A DNA stretch of 60,000 nt from Liolophura sinensis (lineage: Eukaryota > Mollusca > Polyplacophora > Chitonida > Chitonidae). The stretch lies in NCBI RefSeq assembly GCF_032854445.1, contig NC_088295.1, positions 22,929,385 to 22,989,384 of the forward strand, written 5' to 3'. The notes under the pieces were generated by a model. It searched no databases and had not been told where the DNA came from. It saw nothing but the letters and a program-made list of their open reading frames with translations. Both the position numbers and the translations under genes were made by a program. Shown piece by piece: positions 41,701-50,700 of the stretch. How positions within the stretch are numbered: position 1 is the first letter of the stretch; each line of letters opens with the position of its first letter.

Positions 41701-44700
41701 GATTCATTGCCTAAGGGTCTGATTAATACTTTGATCTTGCTGTTTTAATATCCTGTTTTGTATAGATTATATGTATTAAACTTTCAAAATATATGTGTAG
41801 GGCTTTGGCCTTGACCTATCCTCCGCTGTAAAATCCCTATAGGTACCATTTAATCTGTCTTATTCCCACACCTGCTTACTTCTCTTAGATCATATCACAT
41901 CCCCAAGTATGTTAAAGTTTCAACGCTGACTAATTAGTTGACAAGTTCAAAAGTACCACCCTGGGCCCTCTTTCACAAAACTTTGTAAATCAATTCTTGG
42001 AAACTTTTCTCATAAATGACCACTTCAACCTAAAAGTTTTGTGAAATATGACTTAAGTTTTGTTAAAGTGGACAAAGCTTTTCCCAAAGACACACTTTGT
42101 ATGAACAGCTTTCAAAACATGCAGGTTAAAAAATATTGATATATGTTACAGATATCAACACAATATCAACTTCAAACAACCTTACTATCAAAAAGAATGA
42201 GAGATTTTCATGTTAAAAATGAAATTAGATCAAAGCTTATATTACCCATATTTAATAGATATTTAAAGTTTCTTGGTGAACCAGTTAAAGAATGATGATG
42301 TAAACTGACCTGTCAATGAACTGCTGGAACTTGAGCCGGATGGGGAAGCCCATTTTGCGGATCCGGATTGTCTCTAACATGCCGGTGTACCTGAGCTGAT
42401 CTAGTACCACCGACATCTCTAGCACCATTGGTGACTTGCTGGTGTTAGGCTTGATACAGCGCACAAAGTAGGGGTGACACCTGGGCAGAAGACAAAAGCA
42501 GAGTCAGTGTTATTGGTGCATACGGCTGAAACTTTAAACTTGAGGGACAAACCAGGCAAACTGCATCTTAGATTTGCAAAGTTCAGAATTTTGTTTTTTT
42601 GTTTTTTTTTTGTCACAGCATAAACCCAACATGATATAAAGACTGTAAGTGTGGATCCAATAATTCTATTCTTCAATATCACCTGTTTCAAACAAAACAC
42701 ATGGAATTTTCCTTTGAAGGCCACCACTATGAGCAGGTTTATTATATTTATAATATATTATTATTATATTATTTTATCTATCTTTATAACTTTCACATAT
42801 TACCAAAACAGGTTAATTTTATACTGTGCTTACTTGGACATGGTGTCAATGAGAGAAGTCAGTGACTCGCTGAAGCTGGCAGCAACGGTCAGGGTCCGAG
42901 GTTTCATGGTAACATAGCGCCCTGTTGTCTTGCTGAGGGTCTTAGTGATAAGACGGTCTCTCATGTCCTTAAACATCTTAGATATCATCTGCAACAACAT
43001 AACCTGATGGGTAATGATTTCACTCTCACTAAAGAATATGGTGTCAACTATAACAACTAAAATAGAAAGGCTACTTAAAAAGTTTACTTAAAAAATTGTA
43101 TATTTATCAATGACATTGACATTCCCAACAACAGAGTAAATGTTTAGTTGCTAACGAGTCTCAGGCTATACTCGCCAAACTCATTACATATGTAACATAT
43201 GAAGGTTATTTTTTTTCTATTTAAGCTGCTAACCTGGCTGTCTAATAAACTTCATTGAAATAACATCTATAATATATAACATCTAATATAATATATTGAA
43301 TGTTTAACATAAGGTGATGAAATTGACAAATATAACTTTATCAAAATACTGAAGCATTTTTGTTTTTTTCAAGTTCACTTAAAAATACAATGAAAGACAG
43401 TATTTGTGGAAGAATATTTTTGGATGCTAGCACTGTACAACTCTAATCACCAGAATGACCCACCTTATTTTCACTCTCACACAGAAGTTCCACCACATCA
43501 CTCTTTAGTGTGTCTTTATTCTTCTCTAAAAAGTTCAGCACCTACAAATAGTGAAATTAAAATGTTTAAAAACTTTAAAACAGTATACTTTTTTTTTTTT
43601 TTTTTTTTTTTTTTGATTGGTGTTTTACGCCGTACTCAAGAATATTTCACTTATACGACGGCGGCCAGCATTATAGTGGGTGGAAACCGGGCAGAGCCCG
43701 GGGGAAACCCACGACCATCCGCAGGTTGCTGGCAGACCTTCTCACGTACGGCCGCCAGCATGAGCTGGACTTGAACTCACAGCGACCACATTGGTGAGAG
43801 ACTCCTGGGTCATTACGCTGCGCTAGCGCTTTAACCGACTGAGCCACGGAGGCCCCCAAAACAGTATACTTCAGAATCTGGATGTTCGAAATACCCCTCT
43901 TGTATCCGCCAACATTTCAAAAAATAAATGATCAGTCATTAGTTTTAAGCATGTAGATGTTTAGATGATAGAAGAGATAAGCACAAAGTTTCAGGGAAAT
44001 ACACCCCCTGCACATTAACGTCATTGCAGGGGGTATTACTAATTTGTTGAATATTAATTTAAATATATAAATTACAAAAAAAATATGGATTGTCATTTAT
44101 GTTGCCATAAAGCAGTCCTCGAAATTTCGCGAGAACTATCAATTCGTGCGCGCTAAGGTTACGCAAGATTAAAATCGCATGGGCATTTTTTCGTTCGCGC
44201 AAAAATAACCACACCTTAAAAACATAATCATGTCAAGGAACTACTCCGGCCGTAGTGGGCATGTCGCCCAAACGCTCCTGCCAGAAGAGTTCTAAACAAG
44301 GGAGTTATAATTTAAGAATTCAAGGACAACAATTCACCCTGTTCCCATGTGCAATTTCAACTGTATCAGTGGATCAGCAGCTTGTGTGTGTGTAAAGACA
44401 GTGTGGAACTGCACGGTTGTGAGAATAAGGTTTATATCGATAACGCGCAAAAAGTGCTTTGCAAATGGCAGGAAGTCATCGAAATGTACCATCTCTGTAA
44501 AAACTTTCAAAAAGTGGTTGTTCAGAGACGAATTCTCAATTGAAGTGAACACTGAGGGCGAAATAACTTTGTTAAGATGTAAAGCGTGTGCCCAACACCT
44601 GGCCGAAATAACACGCGAGGAGCGACAGTGTTCACTGAAAGGTGCAGTTTTGCCTTCTATTAAGAACTACGCTAACAGAATTTCTTATGTTCACAAAACC

Positions 44701-47700
44701 GTAACCTTTTGGCGTAACCTATGGGTAAAACAAATAATTTTTATTAAACGAACTATGGGTTACCTAGAGTCATTTTTACGCAACCTTTTTTCGGGTGAAG
44801 AAAATTTTTGAATTTTCAAGGCCTGATAAGGCCTAATAAAACCGTCTGTGTTAATGTATTGAATCAATGGGTTTAGTAGATTTACCAGTCAGTATTTACA
44901 ATGTTAATGTCAACTCACATCATATCTAACTCTGCCAGCATAATGAATGACACTGAATTCTGGATCCTGCATCCTTGGCTTTTCATACAGTTTGTTGTTG
45001 GTATGATGAAAGTGACATTTCTCCAGGAATGACATATCTGTGGCCTGAAAGAAAAGATGGGTGGTGTCAGTGAGTCCATTTAATGATGCATAATTGCATA
45101 AACACATTACCTGTGCATAAATACAAAGCGCATGTAATTTTGTTTTTAAGGTCAAACAATGTCCCCACAGATGTTAAATGTAATCATTTGCTATTCATGC
45201 CATGTTTGTGTATGACCTCAAAATAAATCTAGACAAAATTATCGGTTTTATCACTGATCATTATTGAACTTTACCTCAAATGTCACACAATACCTGATTC
45301 TGTGAATTCTCAGGGCAGTATTATAATTAGACAAAGTGTTGATAATGAATCCTGTTCACATGTGCCATACCTTTGGGAAGTTGCACTCATCATCCAGCAG
45401 ATGTAGCAGTCCTGATGGTTTACTGGCAATCAGGTCCAGCACTGGCTTGTTGTCCCGAAAGTTTATACTCTGCCAGTCTATACGCTCTTTCTCATACTCC
45501 AGCTGCTCCAGCTTAAAGATGTGCTTGTTGAAGTAAAACTGCAGGTTCTCATTGGCATAGTTGATGCACAGCTGTTCAAAGCTGTTCACATGGAAGTCCT
45601 GAAGCACAAGGGAGATAACTGCTTCATTTGAAACATCAATATACGAGCCATCTTTACATCACTTGCATTTATGACCATTTTCACACAATGGAATGTGTAA
45701 TCACTGACATGAATACACAACAAATACAACAACTCTGAATGAAAAAAATTGAGTGACATACCTCAAATCCAAATATATCCAGGATAGCTAGAGACGTTGA
45801 CTTGTTTCTCTCAGCTCTGCAGACTATTATGTTGATTCTCTCCACCAGCCAACTGAACAATCTGCTGTACAAGGCCTTGGCAATAGCATCCCTGTAACCA
45901 ACATTATTAGGTGTTTAAATATGCAAAGTTCTCTTTTGAAGAAGTGGTTATCATTGTGTAACATATTAATAAATCAAAGCAAAACCTCTTCAGTAGATGG
46001 ATTCAACACGATCCAGTAGTTGTATTTGGATAAATATTCATATCACATATGCAAATAATCAGGCTTTCCATGTTTTTTTAACCATTCGTGTACTCATATC
46101 TGTCTGTCATAATACCGGTTTTCTTATGTTACTTATGTTCTTAAAAAAAATCATTACCTGCTGTCAAGGGCCTGATCAATGGTGTAAGGGGACAGAACTC
46201 TCTCTTGGCGGGCTTCCTGTGAACAAAAGCCAAGGTACATGTAAACAAATAAACATCATACAAACTTTGGATTTATTTGTTCATCATGTTTGTGTTTTGA
46301 TCCACAGTCAGTAATGACTCACAACATAACATTGCTCAATTGATTGTAAACTATTTACACGATGTAGGAACACATCATTTATTTATGCTGGCCCTATTTG
46401 TGAGATGTAAGAACAGGTTAGAAATCACATAAGAAGTTACCCAGGATACCTCTTTGTGTAGAAATAATACCAGAATGCAATACGTGAATGCTTGTGATGT
46501 TAAGCATGACTGTGATGTGTATAAGACAGACAGGATGTTTTACCGTGACTTTGTTTGTCAGAGCTTGCTTCAGCCAATCTTCAGGCAGCCCTAGAAGGTG
46601 GCAAATCCACTTGATCTCTGCATCACTGCCGATTTCAACATCATCTGAGTCTCGACTCTACAAGTCCAAGATAAAATGTTTTCAATGTGATAATAAATAC
46701 AAGACTGAGCACCATGTACCGAAGCACAACAATGCTTAACAAACAAAAAACAAGCTGAGCTTATTCATTTTCAGATTTTCTTTTGTGGCAATCCAACATG
46801 CCAATTTATTGGAGGATAATTTTATTTCTTCATTCTTTTATATAAAATGTACCAGTATGTTATTCCACAAAGTCACAGCACAAGCCCCTTAACCATACTT
46901 ACTTGATGCTTTTTAAAATATATGTTTCCCAAGTGTAAGATGGCAGCCAGGATTTTAACAATAGTGGTTTTTTCATCTCTGTCAAAGTTGAGAACATCCA
47001 TTGCTCCAATCACAGCCAAGTAATTGCCAGCGTCATCTCTGCTCTCCAGGGTACAGCCTCCTCCCTGAAGCAGCCAGTCAGACAATAGTGTGCACATGCA
47101 ATGGTAAATGATTTACACCCCAGTCTGTAGATATGCTTAATATAAAAGCATATCCCTAGAATTTTGTCATGGATTTGTGTTTGCAGTAAAGCAAAACAAT
47201 CATAATCACCATCAAGCCATGCGTATTGGCCAAAATTTAACATTTTATTCAACATCCTTAACAAACTTCTTACCATAAAGCCAATACAAAATTCCTATAT
47301 GTCTTATATGCATAAACTCTAGTTATCTCATTCACCAAAATATGGCTTTATAGAAATCGAAAACTACAATGTCAAAACTACAGAAGACAACTTCTTTCAC
47401 AGTTATAACTAGAATCCGGATGTCCACAATATACCCCTTCCATTTCCAAAAATAAAAGAAAAAACAACCTAAGAAAACCTTAAAATAATTGACAGGACTT
47501 CATGTTGCTTAGTTTGGTTTCATACAGGTTGTTTCATGGACCACTCATGGTGTGCAAGATGTAAGTTTCACTGAAATAACTTTGTTAAGGGGGTATAATA
47601 ATCTGTATGTCATTTTCTACAATCCATGAAGACGTGCAACATCACCAGTTTCTGATAAGCTTACGTGTATGAACAGCAAACTACTGTATATGTACATGTT

Positions 47701-50700
47701 TTTTTATTTTTGTTTTTCTTCTTGGAATCACTTTATTCCTACTGAACAGTTTTACACTTGTCAACGTTCTCACCTGGTTCAGGTAGAAGTACTTCGGTGC
47801 TGTCTGTAAGCCATACTTTGATTTCTCCTCATTGCTCATACCATCTAACATCTCATAAAATATGTGGTAATTCCGCTCATCTTCGCTCTGAAATACAGAG
47901 GGTAAATGAACTATAGGGGCTGTTGATATAATAAGCTTGTACTAATCCATTACCTGTATAACTATTGATAACATATAAATGATTTTAAAAGTCTTATATA
48001 ATTTCTATAAAACACAGAAACCTATTCATAAAGTAAATACAGGTATACACAAATAAACCAACTGCAAACAGAATACAAATCATCAGCAAGTTGGTTGAAA
48101 TCAAACTGTTCATTACCTGTACAACAATTCTGGATTTCTCCAAGAGATAATCTGTAGTTTTGGCTCCTACCATGCTCCCACTACAAAGAGAAATGTCATG
48201 TCATCAATTACCTGGGCCAAGTTTTACAAGGACGTCATACAGGTACAATAATCACCACATTAGGACAATGTCATGGTAATAGTGATGTACAAAACATTGT
48301 ACAACAAATACGTCGGACTCATGAATATTCAAACTTATGCGACAGTAGTCAGGTTTATGGTATGATTCTTCAGCTAAAATGGTATCTGTGCAAAGTCTTG
48401 TTTTTTATAAACGCAATATCCAAATTCCTCCACCATTTCGCATATGACAGAGTAACTTTCCACGTAATTTATGCACATTTTCAATTTGATTTTGGAGACA
48501 AAACTACATTGGTTGGGTAGGCAAATCTTAGGGCTTCACAAAAAGTATAATTTTATAGGTCTACACAGAATAATGCCTTCAGAATTTGCTTGCAAAAACA
48601 CCTCGCAACATGTGAAAAGGTTGAAGAATTACAGTAGATTAGTTTGATTTACTTTTTGAAGAAGACCTCCACATATTTCCCAAATCGACTGGAGTTGTCA
48701 TTGCGGATGGTCTTAGCATTGCCGAATGACTCCAGCAGAGGGTTAGCCTCCAAGATTTGATCTGTGATCACACTGGTCCCAGACTTGTTGACAGCAGCCA
48801 GGTACTGCATCACTAACTTTGTGCTCTCTGTCTTCCCAGCTCCACTCTCGCCACTGAAACACAAGGGTATGATAACTAACTTAAAATTTTGCAGTTTTAA
48901 AGGCAAATAAATACCATAAAATATTACTTGTGGTGTTGAAACTGACATTATTCCAGTAGGAAATCATTTCTACATTCCAAACAAACCTTGAAACACTTGT
49001 AAGATCAATAAAACTGTCCAAAGCAGTCCAAAAATTGCAGCTAGTTCTGGGTGAAATTTCAGGCCGTTTAGCATAGCCTTTTTCACATTTCACACACTTC
49101 TGAGAGAATGCAAGTATTAATGGTTACCATGTTTGGTGACAAGTGGATACTTTTTTTGTTTATACACTTAAGGTTATAAGTAGACACGATAAGGTTATAA
49201 GAGGCCAGGCTAAGGTTATAACAGGCCACGATAAGGTTATAACAGGCCACAACAAGGTCTTATCATCCACAAAGCTATCGATACGAAAAAGGAAAAATAA
49301 AACTTTATCCTTCACACTTTTCATTTGAGTCAATAACTTTTAATGACACAGACAATGAGTCATTCTGGGCAGGCAACATTTAGTGTTCAGCACCACATTA
49401 TTATACTTGGTCTACAGGAAACCTCCTACAAGGCCATCTCCTCCTACAATCCACCACTGAATCAAAACATACATAAATTATAGCATGTTCAAATTGGTAT
49501 AAGCTATTTACCTGATGACAATGACCTGGTTCTCTGCATCCTTCATCATTTTGGTGTAGGCAGTGCTTCCAATTGCAAATAAATGCCTGAAAAAAGGGTA
49601 AATAGGATAGAAACAAATACACAAATGCAGAACTTATTTTCAAATACTTAAGTTAAAAGTGTAATCCTGTTTTGTATGATGATGACTTAACAGATCTCAA
49701 ATCCCACAGCTTGTTGAACCCAAACTACGCTTGTCTTTTGTTGTCGTGAGATCCATAAGCCTGATATCAAAAACAAGCAAATTTATGCTTCATTATGCAA
49801 ATAAATTGTTAAATGTATCAAAATAATTCGATCTACATTAACCCTAAGTTCTGATATGCCACCAATCTGCAAATTATTTCAATAAATCACCAACTGTGGT
49901 TACACTAAAATTATACAATATGCATATTGATTCAAAAGGACTGATAAAGCGTAAGTCTGATGCCATGCATTATATGCATGTATCGAGGAGGGCAAAGATG
50001 ACTGAGGCTGAGAACTGACACAGAGTGGGGCAGTTGGCACGGGAAATGTTCACACTGCTCCACACGAGCACTAACTCCTATCAGCTCCTCCATGGTAAAG
50101 CGTGCAGTAATCCCCAGGTAAACACGGTGAAGCTGTGTTAATTACTGATCACACAGCCGTCCACAGTCAGGATAATCCAAGTACACCGAGATAACGCAAA
50201 CATCTGGTTACCACACACCATTTATCCACATGTGATATTGACTATTGAACAGCACTTTGTTCCCTTCGGTCACCCAGTCTATATACACAGGGTTATTGTT
50301 ATTTTTCGGACCTGCACATCATTTCTGTCATCAACACACAGCATACACCAGAGACAGCCTTTTTATGGGATAATGTACATGTAACTCTCAAATAAAAATC
50401 CTCTTTGTCGGTTGTGAAAATGATCAGGCCAGTTACCTGCATCTCATTAAAGTTAGATACATGTATGTACTGCAACAATCAGTTGAACACCTCATGCAGC
50501 AAAGCATATTCTTCCTATACAAATATGCAAATGAGCAATCACTATTCAAGCCTACATGTTCAAGAGGGTGTCTATTCTATATTTACATGTAAATCATATG
50601 AATTCAGACTAATTAGTACTATTTATTGTATTTGTTAATTCTGCTCATCAATCTTCATACAGAATGGAGTTCAGATGGGTCTGCTCTGTGAAATGTATAC

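Larger units (their letters stand above)
38497..42309 (-). other. Intron 16 (3.8 kb)
   Basis: Largest intron between the exons traced here. Holds a SINE tail, a perfect 14-bp inverted repeat and an 8-bp stem hairpin (40936-40956, CGTACTGG/CCAGTACG). About 39440-39900 is richer in sequence variety and GC. No exon seen. Confidence 0.5.

Noticed and set aside
43750-43857. A tRNA gene
   Set aside because: A and B boxes are present but belong to the SINE head; no cloverleaf with a proper acceptor stem was seen.
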